Positions 51,533 to 61,686 are shown, counted from the stretch's first letter. The stretch is 64,000 nucleotides of DNA from JBMYZL01 sp049610385 (GCA_049610385.1 JBMYZL010000010.1:30510-94509), one strand, 5' to 3'. The notes: generated by a model not told the origin, from the sequence alone. Numbers and translations are program-made.

Positions 51533-53183
51533 CTTGGTGAATCCCGCCCACAGCGCGACCAGAGGGATCAACTACGTTTTGAAGGGCTTCGCTCCATTCC
51601 AATGCCTTCTCTGTGCTGCAAGCCACTGACTTACCTCCTGGCACAGTCGCCGCGCAAGCACTGCCCGGATAATGATGTTCGAACATGGAGCGGTACCAAT
51701 ATCCTTCCTTGGTGGCAGGTGGATTGATGGGGAATCGAATGGCGGCACGAGACATTTCCTCGTCGCTGACGCGTCGTTCGGCCTCGTCTTTGAGGGAATC
51801 AATCCAACCATATCCAACCCCGTCAGAGAACTGCTCCTTCTGTCTCCAGAGCACTTCATCTGGCAGTAAACCTTGGAATGCCTCTCTGAGGATGTGTTTT
51901 TCGATTCGGCCGTTCCCACTCATTTTGGCGGCCGCATCTGTGCGCATAGCATGGTGAATGAACGGGGTGTGCAGGAAGGGTACACGGGCTTCAATTCCCC
52001 ACGCCATCATGGATTTGTTCGCACGGGCACAGTCGTATTTGCTCAAGTCAAGGACCTTGCGAACGGTTTCCTCATGAAATTCTTGGGCATTTGGTGCCAT
52101 GTGGAAGTAAAGATAACCGCCAAACAATTCGTCAGCCCCTTCTCCACTCAGTACCATTTTGATTCCCATGGCCTTGATGGCTCGAGCCATCAAGTACATC
52201 GGTGTGGAAGCACGAATGGTCGTAACATCGTATGTTTCGATGTGTCGGATGACCTCGGAAAGGGCGTCGAGCCCCTCTTGAATGGTAAAGGTCAGTGGGT
52301 GGTGTACAGTGCCGATTTGTGCGGCAACTTTGGCTGCTGCGGCGACATCTGGGCTGCCTTCGAGTCCGATGCTGAAACTGTGCACGCGGGGCCACCAAGC
52401 CTCGGATTGGTCTCCATCATCGACCCGGTTTTTGGAGAACTTCATCGCCAATGCTGCCACGAGAGAAGAGTCCAGCCCGCCGCTGATCAACAGTCCGTAA
52501 GGGACATCCCCCATGAGGTGGGAATGCACAGCCTCAGTGAAGGATTCGCGGAGTTTTTCAGGGGAGTGAGGTTCAGGTTGGGCTCGATCGGCATGCATCC
52601 AATCGGCATCGAAATATCGTTGCGGCGCTTCATCTGAAGAATGCCAAACCGAACCGGGCGGAAATGCTTGCAAATCATCTGAAACAGGTGCGAGTCCTTT
52701 CATTTCCGAAGCCACCAACAGCCGACCTTCTGCATCGTGTCCAAAATAAAGTGGAATGATGCCAATCGGGTCCCGGCCGATGAGCCAAGACCCATCTCTG
52801 GGGTCATACAGCACAAAACCAAACATGCCATGCAAATGATGCACCAAATCCCGTCCGTGCTCGCGGTAGAGGGCCAAAATGACTTCGCAATCGCTGCCAG
52901 TCACAAATGGGTAATCACCGCATGTATTGCGCAATTCTTGGTGGTTGTAAATTTCTCCGTTGACGGCAAGGGCAACGCCTGTATCGGGGTCAATCAAGGG
53001 TTGAGCACCGCTTGTGACATCGACAATCGCCAATCTTTCATGTGCCAAAATGGCGTGTTCATGCTGATATACACCGCTCCAATCCGGTCCTCTGTGACGT
53101 TGGCATTGGGAAATTTGCAGTGCGAGTTGGCGGTCGGCATCACCTGCTGAACGCAATCCAAGGATGGCTGTAATCGAACACAT
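51489..53183 (-). CDS. asnB: Asparagine synthase (glutamine-hydrolysing)
   Basis: A 564-aa protein with an N-terminal class-II glutaminase domain starting MCSITA; Cys2 is the nucleophile, with RLAIVDV, NGEIYNH and GSDCEVI as further motifs. The C-terminal synthetase domain has the PP-motif LLISGGLDSSLVAALA, GEGADELFGGY and RVPFLHTPFIHHAMR. It forms asparagine from aspartate, glutamine and ATP. Length is typical of AsnB (about 550-560 aa). It is divergent from the subtilase gene. Its 3' end overlaps the cupredoxin gene. Confidence 0.97.
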   Translation of the reverse strand: MCSITAILGLRSAGDADRQLALQISQCQRHRGPDWSGVYQHEHAILAHERLAIVDVTSGAQPLIDPDTGVALAVNGEIYNHQELRNTCGDYPFVTGSDCEVILALYREHGRDLVHHLHGMFGFVLYDPRDGSWLIGRDPIGIIPLYFGHDAEGRLLVASEMKGLAPVSDDLQAFPPGSVWHSSDEAPQRYFDADWMHADRAQPEPHSPEKLRESFTEAVHSHLMGDVPYGLLISGGLDSSLVAALAMKFSKNRVDDGDQSEAWWPRVHSFSIGLEGSPDVAAAAKVAAQIGTVHHPLTFTIQEGLDALSEVIRHIETYDVTTIRASTPMYLMARAIKAMGIKMVLSGEGADELFGGYLYFHMAPNAQEFHEETVRKVLDLSKYDCARANKSMMAWGIEARVPFLHTPFIHHAMRTDAAAKMSGNGRIEKHILREAFQGLLPDEVLWRQKEQFSDGVGYGWIDSLKDEAERRVSDEEMSRAAIRFPINPPATKEGYWYRSMFEHHYPGSACAATVPGGKSVACSTEKALEWSEALQNVVDPSGRAVGGIHQDAYVYSAGDSAENK

Positions 53184-53276
53184 GCACTCAATTACGGGTA
53201 TTTGCGGCCGGATGTTGCATTCTCTTCATGGGGTTTGTTGATTTTGTCCGAACATTGTCATGCAGAAATTGGAGAA

Positions 53277-56147
53277 ATGAAAAAAGTTGAAGTAACTCGG
53301 ACGGTTTGTGCCCTGTGGATGGCGATTTTTGGTCTGCTGTTTTCACCGGCAATGGCTCAACAAGAAGCGGAGTGGATTCCAGGAGAACTTTTGGTGATGT
53401 TGGAGCGTCCCCAATCGGACATCAGCAAGGTGATTGAGGATTTGCGCCAAACAGGAGAAGTTCAACTCTTGGACGTGCCTTCGCCATCGACTGGGATTTT
53501 GCTGTTGGGCGTGGCCGCGGGAGAAGAATTGCAGCGATTGCAGGACTGGAAAAATCATCCGCAATTGCGCGCTGTTCAGCTGAATCACATCGCCCACGAG
53601 CGGGAGACGGTGCCGAATGACCCCAATTTTGGACAGCAATGGCACCATGTACAATCTGGAGATCACGACATTGATTCGGACTTGGCATGGGACATCACGA
53701 CTGGCGGCGTGGCTGGAAATGGAGCACGGATTGTTGTGGCTGTTTTGGAGGGCGGAGGCTCCAACTATGGGCATCCGGATTTGGTGGACAACCATTGGGT
53801 GAATTTGGGCGAAATCCCCAACAACAACATCGACGATGACAACAATGGTTATGTCGATGATTACAATGGTTGGAATCCAGGGACAAACAATGACAACATA
53901 GCTGGGGGTGGACACGGCACCTCCGTTTCCGGTATGATTGGTGCCACGGGTGACAATGGAACTGGCGGGGTGGGTGTGAATTGGGATGTAGACATCATGC
54001 AAATTGACATGCCGGGTGGACTTAGTGAATCGAGTGTGATCAGCTCCTATGAGTATGCAAAAGTGATGCGTGACATTTACAACGAAACAGCCGGAGTTGA
54101 AGGGGCTTTTGTTGTGGCAACCAATGCTTCTTGGGGAATTGATTTCGCAGATCCCAGTGATTTTCCAATTTGGTGTGCTTACTACGACGAATTGGGAGCG
54201 TCTGGCATTTTGAATTGTGGCGCCACCACGAACATGGCCCTGAATGTGGACGTCACCGGAGACATGCCCACTGCTTGTGGATCGGATTATATGGTCTCCG
54301 TGACAGCAACCAACAACAACGACGTACGAACTTTCTCAGGGTATGGCGCCACAACCATTGACCTGGGCGCCCCTGGTGACAATGTTTGGTTGACGAGCAA
54401 CAATGGAGGGAGTACGACTTCAGGAACTTCTTTTGCCAGCCCTTGCGTGGCGGGTGCCATCGCTTTGGTATACAGCATTCCTTGTGCGGATTTGGCGGCC
54501 CTTTCCATCGTGAATCCGCAGGCGGCGGCAGATTTGGTGCGCGGGTACATTTTCGACGGCGTGGATCTGGTGAGCAACCTTTCCGACGAAACATTGACCG
54601 GTGGTCGTTTGAACGTCTTCAATGCGATCGAATTGGCCATGGCGAATTGCGGGCCTATTGAATGTGAGCCATTCGCTTTGGACACCATTGCGACGTCCTG
54701 TTATTACGATGAAAATGCCATGGATGTGATGATGAACACAGAGATTGTGGGCAGTTTCAATAACGTCCTCTGCACACCGGACACTTTGTGTATTGCTCCG
54801 GCGGGCACTGGTGATTATACATGTGTCAACCTCAACGAAGCAGGTCTTGCATTTTCTTCAGCTCTGAACGGGGATTGGGTGGATTTGGATTCGGATGCAG
54901 CATATGATGTGTATTTCACCTTGGACAGTGCTTCCTCGAACGTCTGGACGTTTACCACGGCAAACTGTGCATCGGAAATTGCGGGTTGTACCGATCCAAA
55001 TGCACTGAATTATGAAGAGCTGGCCACCATCGACGATGGTTCTTGTAGCTATCCCTGCGAGGACATTGTGGTCACCATCACCACGGATTGTTGGCCGCAA
55101 GAAACGGGATGGTCGATTGTGTCAACTGAAGGCGAAATCTGGATTGAAGTGGCCGAAGGGGAGTATGAAGATCAAGATGAATCGGTAATTGAATGGAGTG
55201 GTTGCGTCAGCGAAGGGTGCTACGAATTCATCATGACCGATGAATATGGAGATGGTGTGAACGGAAGCCAATGGGGTTCATGTGATGTGGATGGGGACAT
55301 GACCTTGACCACGCCGGAAGGTGCTGTCATCCTGGCTTTGGGTGACCCCGATTTCGGCGGCATCATTGAGTTGCCTTTTTGCTTGCCCAGCGTGCAAGGT
55401 TGTACAGATGCTGGAGCATGCAATTACGAGGAGGAGGCCAATGCCGATGATGGCAGTTGCTTCTTCATAGGCGATTCATGTGAAGACGGTGATCCAGAGA
55501 CCATTTTGGACACCATTCAAGAAGATTGTAGTTGTTCGGGCGTTCCACAGGTTGAAGGATGCACTGACGAAACTGCTTGTAACTACATCATGGAAGCCAA
55601 TGTAAACGATGGTAGTTGTGTTTTTGTAGGGCTCGGAGACATAGAAGGCAACACCATGCCACAAAATGGCCTCGTTGAAACCTATACCTACAACGATGCA
55701 ACGGCTGGGAATTCCTACACGTGGACCGTAAATGGAGGTGACATTCAAACCGCTTCAACGGGTGTGGATGTGACTTCAGTCGATGTGCTTTGGACTGAGG
55801 ATGGTTTCGGAAGCATTGCGGTCACGGAGTCCCATGGGAGTTTTACATGTGAAGCGATGGTGTCCGAGACGGTCAATGTGTTGATCAACACGATTGGCGA
55901 ATGGCAGAAGCGGGGCATTTCGGTCTACCCCAATCCGGTTCGGGATGTTCTTTACATTGAATGGCCCGAGGCTTCAGGTCGGCTGGAGTTGACCTTGGTG
56001 GATGGGAGAGGACGCCAAATTTGGGCACAACCCTGGATTCCGGGTCGCCAAGAATTGTCGATGTCTGACCTCGATGCAGGGGTGTACACCTTGATTTTGA
56101 GCTCGGATGAAGCCTTGAATCTGTCCCTTCCGGTGGTGCGCCAGTGA
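53277..56147 (+). CDS. Secreted S8 (subtilisin-like) protein with Asp->Glu at the catalytic Asp and T9SS type A tail
   Basis: A 956-aa protein. Signal peptide (LWMAIFGLLFSPAMAQ) and a propeptide-like region to about residue 120. Subtilase domain (about 130-420): RIVVAVLEGGGSNYGHPDL with Glu158 where the catalytic Asp is expected, GGGHGTSVSGMIGA (His213), NASWG (Asn283, oxyanion hole) and SGTSFASPCVAGAIAL (Ser385). So the triad is E/H/S instead of D/H/S. The C-terminal half contains three GCTDxxACNYxxxAxxDDGSC-type modules (about residues 572, 708 and 762) and ends in a T9SS type A domain (ISVYPNPVRDVLYIEW). Whether it still cleaves peptides is uncertain. Confidence 0.88.
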   Translation: MKKVEVTRTVCALWMAIFGLLFSPAMAQQEAEWIPGELLVMLERPQSDISKVIEDLRQTGEVQLLDVPSPSTGILLLGVAAGEELQRLQDWKNHPQLRAVQLNHIAHERETVPNDPNFGQQWHHVQSGDHDIDSDLAWDITTGGVAGNGARIVVAVLEGGGSNYGHPDLVDNHWVNLGEIPNNNIDDDNNGYVDDYNGWNPGTNNDNIAGGGHGTSVSGMIGATGDNGTGGVGVNWDVDIMQIDMPGGLSESSVISSYEYAKVMRDIYNETAGVEGAFVVATNASWGIDFADPSDFPIWCAYYDELGASGILNCGATTNMALNVDVTGDMPTACGSDYMVSVTATNNNDVRTFSGYGATTIDLGAPGDNVWLTSNNGGSTTSGTSFASPCVAGAIALVYSIPCADLAALSIVNPQAAADLVRGYIFDGVDLVSNLSDETLTGGRLNVFNAIELAMANCGPIECEPFALDTIATSCYYDENAMDVMMNTEIVGSFNNVLCTPDTLCIAPAGTGDYTCVNLNEAGLAFSSALNGDWVDLDSDAAYDVYFTLDSASSNVWTFTTANCASEIAGCTDPNALNYEELATIDDGSCSYPCEDIVVTITTDCWPQETGWSIVSTEGEIWIEVAEGEYEDQDESVIEWSGCVSEGCYEFIMTDEYGDGVNGSQWGSCDVDGDMTLTTPEGAVILALGDPDFGGIIELPFCLPSVQGCTDAGACNYEEEANADDGSCFFIGDSCEDGDPETILDTIQEDCSCSGVPQVEGCTDETACNYIMEANVNDGSCVFVGLGDIEGNTMPQNGLVETYTYNDATAGNSYTWTVNGGDIQTASTGVDVTSVDVLWTEDGFGSIAVTESHGSFTCEAMVSETVNVLINTIGEWQKRGISVYPNPVRDVLYIEWPEASGRLELTLVDGRGRQIWAQPWIPGRQELSMSDLDAGVYTLILSSDEALNLSLPVVRQ

Positions 56148-56151
56148 CAGT

Positions 56152-56898
56152 CTAGGACCCGTTGTCAAAGGCCTCCCGCATGGCCCTTGTCTCCCGGGAT
56201 GTCCAGTCGTGCATGCTTTGTCGGTCTTGCTCGGGATCATCAGGGATGAAAGTTTTTCCAAACTTGACTCTCACGCGAATGGTCTTCTTCCCAAATTGCT
56301 TCCACGCATGCGGAATGAACCAAGTATTTCCTACCCATGCGATATCGGGGTCTTCATATTCGATGGCCACTGGTGTAATTGGGAATCGCCCTTCATGCGC
56401 GATATAAAACATGGAGGGACGGTAAGGCCCCACTTCCGGCCCCTTGTTTGTGGTCCCTTCTGGAAAAATGGCAATGGAGTAACCGTTCTGAAGCCGTTGT
56501 TTGACTTGATCTCTCGTTTCGCGTCGACTGTTTTTGTCTTTTCGGTTGACCCAAATGGTGTCGAAAGCAGTGGCACCCCAACCGATGATGGGCCAATTTC
56601 TGGACTCACTGCGGGCAACAAACACCACAGGTTGCCGGCTGGGCAGCAGAACGGCATCCACATAACTCCTGTGGTTGCCCATCAGCAAGGAGGGACCTTC
56701 GGGCATGTCACCTTCCCATGTCACTTCAATCCCCATCAAACGTTGAACCCTGTGGATATAGTCCAGGTAAAATTGGTGCAAGGCATGTCGGTCAGCATGG
56801 GTCTTTTGTCGCAATCGAAACAGCAGCAAACACCGCCAAAGGGACATCAATAGAAATCCCGGAATGCGGTAGCTGGAACGGAGGAAACGACGAAACAT
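56152..56898 (-). CDS. plsC: 1-acyl-sn-glycerol-3-phosphate acyltransferase family protein
   Basis: A 248-aa protein with one N-terminal hydrophobic segment (residues about 12-28). It carries the acyltransferase motif NHRSYVD (His76 and Asp81, HX4D) and FPEGTTNKG (residues 145-153, glycerolipid-binding motif). It acylates lysophosphatidate to phosphatidate in phospholipid synthesis, or a related acceptor. The start at 56898 (MFRRFLRSSYRI) is chosen because upstream residues come from the frame of the neighbouring gene. It lies 16 bp downstream of the RluA gene. Confidence 0.9.
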   Translation of the reverse strand: MFRRFLRSSYRIPGFLLMSLWRCLLLFRLRQKTHADRHALHQFYLDYIHRVQRLMGIEVTWEGDMPEGPSLLMGNHRSYVDAVLLPSRQPVVFVARSESRNWPIIGWGATAFDTIWVNRKDKNSRRETRDQVKQRLQNGYSIAIFPEGTTNKGPEVGPYRPSMFYIAHEGRFPITPVAIEYEDPDIAWVGNTWFIPHAWKQFGKKTIRVRVKFGKTFIPDDPEQDRQSMHDWTSRETRAMREAFDNGS

Positions 56899-56914
56899 GA
56901 CAACAGTCTGGGGC

Positions 56915-57769
56915 TTAAGATAGCTTTTCGATTCCACCTTGCCACCAAGAAATGCGCTGAAACTTGCGTGGTGGGTCTCCAAAACACACAATGGATTGTC
57001 CGGTTGAGGGATGGGTCAGCCCCAAATGCCAAGCGCATAAGAACAATCCGGAGCCTTGGTATCGTTCGGCCCCACTGTACAAGGAGTCGCCGATGATGGG
57101 ATGACCGATGGCGGAAAGATGCCTTCGAATTTGATGCGTTCTGCCAGTAGTCGTTTCCACTTGCACCAAGGAAGCTTGTCCATGAAGGGGCCAGCGCCCA
57201 GTTTGAACCTTATGAATTTGGCTCGAACAAGGTTTGTCATCCAACGGGAGCCGAATTGTCATGTAATCGGGACAATTGCCTACCACCAAGGCCAAGTATG
57301 ATTTCTGAATTTTGTGCTCAACAAAATGCTGATGAAGGGCTATCCTTTCGGATTCAGATTGACTGACAATGACCCATCCCGACGTATCTCGGTCTAACCG
57401 ATGGACCGGATGTCCGGGGAGTTGGGACGACAGGGTTTTTCCTTTCACTCCACTGGTGGCGATTCCCGCTTGTTTCCAGACGATGGCCAAGGTTTCGTCC
57501 TGGTAGCCATAGACAAATCTTGCCGGCCAAGAGAGGGCAGGACTGGATGGTGAATGGACCTTCCAACTCAATTGCATGCCTGCAGAGAGCCAGGTGCTGG
57601 AAACAATGGCGCAGTTGCCGCTGAACACTTCACCACCTCGGATGGCACGTCGCCAGGCATTGGCACTCGGAAAAACACCTCGCAGATTTTCAGACAAATA
57701 GGGGTAGGCTGATTGTGCTCGGATGGCACTTTTGGAGCCAGTTGATCGGATTTCCCCGCTCCAAATCAC
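56915..57769 (-). CDS. RluA-family RNA pseudouridine synthase
   Basis: A 284-aa protein from the GTG at 57769; an ATG 36 nt earlier (57805) is an alternative. It contains an N-terminal S4-like segment (AYPYLSENLRGVFPSANAWRRAIRGGEV) and the catalytic domain with PVHRLDRDTSGWVIVSQS (catalytic Asp in HRLD), VETTTGRTHQIRRHLSAIGHPIIGD and LCAWHLGLTHPSTG. It isomerises uridine to pseudouridine in rRNA or tRNA; the site cannot be assigned. GTGA overlap with the end of the prolyl oligopeptidase gene suggests coupling. Confidence 0.88.
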   Translation of the reverse strand: MIWSGEIRSTGSKSAIRAQSAYPYLSENLRGVFPSANAWRRAIRGGEVFSGNCAIVSSTWLSAGMQLSWKVHSPSSPALSWPARFVYGYQDETLAIVWKQAGIATSGVKGKTLSSQLPGHPVHRLDRDTSGWVIVSQSESERIALHQHFVEHKIQKSYLALVVGNCPDYMTIRLPLDDKPCSSQIHKVQTGRWPLHGQASLVQVETTTGRTHQIRRHLSAIGHPIIGDSLYSGAERYQGSGLFLCAWHLGLTHPSTGQSIVCFGDPPRKFQRISWWQGGIEKLS

Positions 57770-59931
57770 TCCGTGATTCCCATGTTGTGAAGCATGAAAG
57801 CCCATTTGTCGGCTTGTTCCTCAATGATTTTGGATGTCGGTTTTCCGGCTCCGTGGCCCGCGTCTGTTTCCACGCGAATGAGGGCAGGACGATTTCCTGC
57901 TTGGCAGGCCTGAAGGCGGGCAGCAAATTTGAAACTGTGTGCAGGCACCACCCTGTCGTCATGGTCTGCAGTCGTGACCATGGTTGCGGGGTAATTCACC
58001 CCAGGTGCCAAATTGTGATAGGGTGAATATCCCGCGAGGTTGTTGAAATCTGCAAGGCTGCTGTCGGCACATCCATATTCAGGGATCCAACCCCAGCCGA
58101 TGGTAAACTTGTGGTAGCGCAGCATATCCATCACCCCAACTGCTGGAAATGCAACTGCAGCCAAATCTGGTCGTTGGGTCATTGTGGCTCCGACCAACAG
58201 CCCTCCGTTGGACCCACCTGCAATGGCCAGCCGGTCATGTCTGGTGTAGTTCGATGCAATGAGGTGTTCGCCTGCTGCAATGAAATCATCAAAAACGTTT
58301 TGTTTGCGAAGGAGCATTCCCGCTTCATGCCAAGCCTCTCCAAACTCGCCTCCCCCGCGTAAATTCGGCATGGCATAAACCCCACCACGATTCAGCAACA
58401 GCAGTAGCGATGGACTGAAACTGGGGGTCAAACTGATGTTGAAACCTCCATAGGCGTAAAGATAAGTTGGTCTTTTGCCATCGAGCGGGGTGTCTTTTTT
58501 GCGCACCACAAACATGGGGATGGAGGTGCCGTCTTTGGAGTCGTACCAAATTTGTTCAGCGACATAATTTTCGGGCTCGAATGCCACTTTTGGCGCGGCA
58601 AAAACAGAGGATTCCCCAGTCGTGATGTCATATCGAAAAATGGTGGTGGGATAGTTGAATGAGGTAAAAGCATAGAACAATTCATTGGCATCATGCTTGC
58701 CCCCAAATCCACCTACGGTGCCTGTTTCTTGTGGCAAGGTGACCACATTTGATTCAGTCCCTGACAGGTCCCACCGGGTGACCCGGGAACATGCATTGTG
58801 CAAGTGCCGCACAAACCAATGACCACCCGAGAAAGTAGCGGCTTCCAACAAATCGTCTGATTCAGGAATGAAGTCACGCCATTGGCTGCGATCCGCTGGT
58901 GCATTCAATGGAACGGCAACCAATCGGTACTTGGGCGCGTTGATGTCGGTTAATAGATAAAGGGTTTTGTCAATGATGTCCGCAACGCTATTGCGAGAGT
59001 CAAACCCCTCGACCACAGGTTGGAAGTCTCCAATTTCTGGAGCTGCTTGTCCATCCCAACCGTTGAGATCCAACACGTGGATGCTGTTCCCATCCGTACC
59101 CGTGGAAGTGTTGAGAATCAGCATGGACTCGTCTTCCGTGGTGCCACCGAAATGATAGCGATTGGGCTCGTCGGGATTCATGTAAATCAGGATGTCTTCC
59201 GATTGTTGTGTACCCAATCGATGGTAATACACACTGTGATAGGTGTTTTCAGCACTCAGATCACTCCCTTTCGGTTCTGGGTATCGGCTGTAGAAGAATC
59301 CATCCCTCCACCAACTTGCCCCAGAAAACTTCACGCGGGTCAAACGATCGGGAAGCTCTTCGCCCGTTTCAGCAACCAACACACGAATTTCCTGCCAATC
59401 CGAACCGGCCTCGTTCCGAATCAAAGCAATGTATCGATCGTCTTTGGATGCCGCGGACAGTGAACCTGTGATCGTCCCATCGTCGCTCCAGGTATTGGGG
59501 TCGAGATAAACCGATTCTGGACCGTCCAAAGTGGTGCGTCTGTAGTACACAGGTTGGTTTTGAAGCCCACTGTTTTTGGCGATGTAATAATGATGGCCAA
59601 TTCTCCTGGGCATGCCCATCTTTTCGTAGTCGTACAAGGCGCGAAATTCTTGCGCCATTTCATCCCGAAGTGGGAGGGAAGAGAGGTAGGCTTGAGTCAC
59701 TTGATTCTGGGCAGCAACCCAAGCTTCAGTTTCTGATGAGCGATCATCTTCCAGCCATCGGTATGGATCGGACACTTCCACACCCCAAAGGGTGTCTTTC
59801 ACAGTTTCAACGCGGGATACAGGGTATTGCATAGGGAGGATGGAGTGGCTGTTCATGTCATTGGTGTCGGGTGTTTGGCAAGCAGCCAACCCAAACCCAA
59901 ACAGAATCAGCAATTGTTGAAAATGCTTCAT
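57766..59931 (-). CDS. Prolyl oligopeptidase family (S9A) lipoprotein
   Basis: A 721-aa protein from the ATG at 59931; the longer frame upstream is not protein-like. MKHFQQLLILFGFGLAAC is a lipoprotein signal (lipobox LAAC, Cys18). An N-terminal beta-propeller (about residues 80-430, beginning DPYRWLEDDRSSETEAW) and a C-terminal alpha/beta-hydrolase domain follow. AIAGGSNGGLLVGA contains the nucleophile Ser574; DHDDRVVPAHSFKF gives the Asp and ETDAGHGAGKPTSK the His. Role: cleavage of short proline-containing peptides, probably at the periplasmic face of the outer membrane. A TAAATTCG sequence at 59946-59953 (minus strand) is a weak -7 candidate. Confidence 0.95.
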   Translation of the reverse strand: MKHFQQLLILFGFGLAACQTPDTNDMNSHSILPMQYPVSRVETVKDTLWGVEVSDPYRWLEDDRSSETEAWVAAQNQVTQAYLSSLPLRDEMAQEFRALYDYEKMGMPRRIGHHYYIAKNSGLQNQPVYYRRTTLDGPESVYLDPNTWSDDGTITGSLSAASKDDRYIALIRNEAGSDWQEIRVLVAETGEELPDRLTRVKFSGASWWRDGFFYSRYPEPKGSDLSAENTYHSVYYHRLGTQQSEDILIYMNPDEPNRYHFGGTTEDESMLILNTSTGTDGNSIHVLDLNGWDGQAAPEIGDFQPVVEGFDSRNSVADIIDKTLYLLTDINAPKYRLVAVPLNAPADRSQWRDFIPESDDLLEAATFSGGHWFVRHLHNACSRVTRWDLSGTESNVVTLPQETGTVGGFGGKHDANELFYAFTSFNYPTTIFRYDITTGESSVFAAPKVAFEPENYVAEQIWYDSKDGTSIPMFVVRKKDTPLDGKRPTYLYAYGGFNISLTPSFSPSLLLLLNRGGVYAMPNLRGGGEFGEAWHEAGMLLRKQNVFDDFIAAGEHLIASNYTRHDRLAIAGGSNGGLLVGATMTQRPDLAAVAFPAVGVMDMLRYHKFTIGWGWIPEYGCADSSLADFNNLAGYSPYHNLAPGVNYPATMVTTADHDDRVVPAHSFKFAARLQACQAGNRPALIRVETDAGHGAGKPTSKIIEEQADKWAFMLHNMGITE

Positions 59932-59992
59932 GCCTTGATTTTGGGCGAATTTAAACCAACTTTGTGGGTGCAAACCTTTTGAATCTTTGACC

Positions 59993-60787
59993 ATGAGAAG
60001 CCACGATATAGAATACCGTTTGCACGGAGATGATATGCAAACGGTTGAGGTTGAATTGGACCCACAGGAAACCGTGATTGCGGAAGCCGGTGCGATGAAT
60101 TGGATGGAAGATGGCATCGCTTTCGAAGCCCGCATGGGAGACGGGTCGCGGCCCTCTTCTGGTGTGTTTGGGGCATTGCTCAATGTCGGCAAGCGAATGC
60201 TGACAGGTGAGTCCATCTTCATGACGCATTTCACGAACCAGGGAACGACGAAACGCCATGTGGCCTTTGCTGCACCCTATCCAGGCAAGATCATGCCGGT
60301 GGATTTAGGGCAAATAGGCGGCAGCATTACTTGTCAGAAAGATGCTTTTTTGTGTGCGGCGAAAGGGACGGAGGTCACCATTGCGTTCAACAAGCGTTTG
60401 GGTGCTGGATTTTTTGGTGGCGAGGGATTCATTTTGCAAAAGCTGAGGGGCGACGGAATGGCTTTCTTGCATGCCGGAGGCACTGTGGTGCAAAAGCAGT
60501 TGAACGGTGAAACGCTTCGGGTGGATACCGGTTGCATTGTCGCGTTTTCGGGCAATGTGGATTACTCCATTGAACGTGCAGGCGGTTTGCGTTCGATGTT
60601 TTTTGGTGGGGAAGGATTGTTTTTGGCCACGCTGCGCGGCACCGGAACCGTTTGGTTGCAGTCATTGCCATTCAGCCGTTTGGCAGATCGAATTTTGGCG
60701 CACGCCCCAGCAGCCGGGGGAACCAGTAAGGGTGAGGGGTCTCTCTTGGGGGGTGTTGGTCGGATGTTGGATGGTGACAATTGGTGA
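59993..60787 (+). CDS. AIM24/TIGR00266 family protein
   Basis: A 264-aa protein starting MRSHDIEYRLHGDDMQTVEVEL. It has the internally repeated beta-helix-like pattern of this family: VEVELDPQETVIAEAGAMNWM, FMTHFTNQGTTKRHVAFAAPYPGKIMPVDL, an FFGGEGFILQKLRGDGMAFLH stretch and the closely related GGEGLFLATLRGTGTVWLQS, each about 75 residues apart. Homologues occur widely as AIM24/mitochondrial biogenesis-like or TIM-barrel-unlike trypsin-fold proteins with no defined biochemical role. Start ATG 59993 is preferred over a TTG six nt upstream. It is divergent from the prolyl oligopeptidase gene. Confidence 0.88.
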   Translation: MRSHDIEYRLHGDDMQTVEVELDPQETVIAEAGAMNWMEDGIAFEARMGDGSRPSSGVFGALLNVGKRMLTGESIFMTHFTNQGTTKRHVAFAAPYPGKIMPVDLGQIGGSITCQKDAFLCAAKGTEVTIAFNKRLGAGFFGGEGFILQKLRGDGMAFLHAGGTVVQKQLNGETLRVDTGCIVAFSGNVDYSIERAGGLRSMFFGGEGLFLATLRGTGTVWLQSLPFSRLADRILAHAPAAGGTSKGEGSLLGGVGRMLDGDNW

Positions 60788-60907
60788 AGGGCACAGAGTC
60801 CAACAAAAGGCTTGGAAAGAAAAACTTCACAATCCTGTGACCCAATGCGCTTTGTGATTCCGTACATTCGATATTCAAACACAGCATTGCACAACATTTC
60901 AACCTGA

Positions 60908-61471
60908 ATGAAATTATTTGTAGCGAAGCTCAACCGTGAGGTGACTGATGAGCACCTGAAGGAGCTTTTCTCTCAGTACGGGTCCGTTGATTTTGCGCGG
61001 GTCATTACCGATCGAGAGACAGGAGATTCCAAGTGTTTTGGATTTGTGACAATGGCGGACCAGGCGTCAGGCCAAGCAGCCATGGACGCCTTGAATGGCC
61101 AAGAGTATATGCGCTTCCGAATGGTCGTTAAGGTGGCTGAAGATCGCCAAGGAGGAGGGGGCCAAAACAGACCCTCCGGTAAGGATCAAGGAGATCGTGG
61201 TGTCCGACGAGAAAATGAGTCATCGTCCAGGTCCTCCGCACAGGGAGGCTCAAGGGGGTTGTCTTCAGATCGAGCCCAGAATCCAGGAGAATTCAGTCGG
61301 TTGAACGCCCCTGCGCCTGGAAGAGGAACTTCGCGGTTTGGGAACAAGAAAAAGAGTGATGGCAAAGGACGGTCACGTGACATCTATCAAGATGGGCCTT
61401 CGAAGCCATCAAAAACGAAAAGAAGCAAACCAAAAAACCCAAATTGGCTCGACGATTTGGATTTTGAATAG
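60908..61471 (+). CDS. RNA-recognition-motif protein with basic, disordered tail
   Basis: A 187-aa protein. Residues 1-77 form an RRM: KLFVAKLNREVTDEHLKELF (RNP2) and SKCFGFVTMADQASG (RNP1 KCFGFV). The rest is a low-complexity tail rich in Gly, Arg, Ser and Lys (GGGGQNRPSGKDQGDRG, KRSKPKNPNWLDDLDFE). Such RRM-only proteins are common in Bacteroidota and cyanobacteria (Rbp-like) and bind RNA, often under cold stress. The 120-bp gap upstream has no other gene. Confidence 0.92.
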   Translation: MKLFVAKLNREVTDEHLKELFSQYGSVDFARVITDRETGDSKCFGFVTMADQASGQAAMDALNGQEYMRFRMVVKVAEDRQGGGGQNRPSGKDQGDRGVRRENESSSRSSAQGGSRGLSSDRAQNPGEFSRLNAPAPGRGTSRFGNKKKSDGKGRSRDIYQDGPSKPSKTKRSKPKNPNWLDDLDFE

Positions 61472-61686
61472 GCCAGTTTTTCGGTTTCTGACCTCTATTT
61501 GAGAACATTTCCCGCACTTTTTTCACAGCTTAATGTGGAAAGGTGTTACTCGGTAATTCTTGGATTTTCGGTGCTTTCAGGAATCTTTGATGGAGATTTC
61601 AAGGAAATTTATCGAGTAAAATCAAAATACTATCGACTCTTTGCTCAGATTTGGCTATATTTACGTTGCCATAAACTAGCACAACA

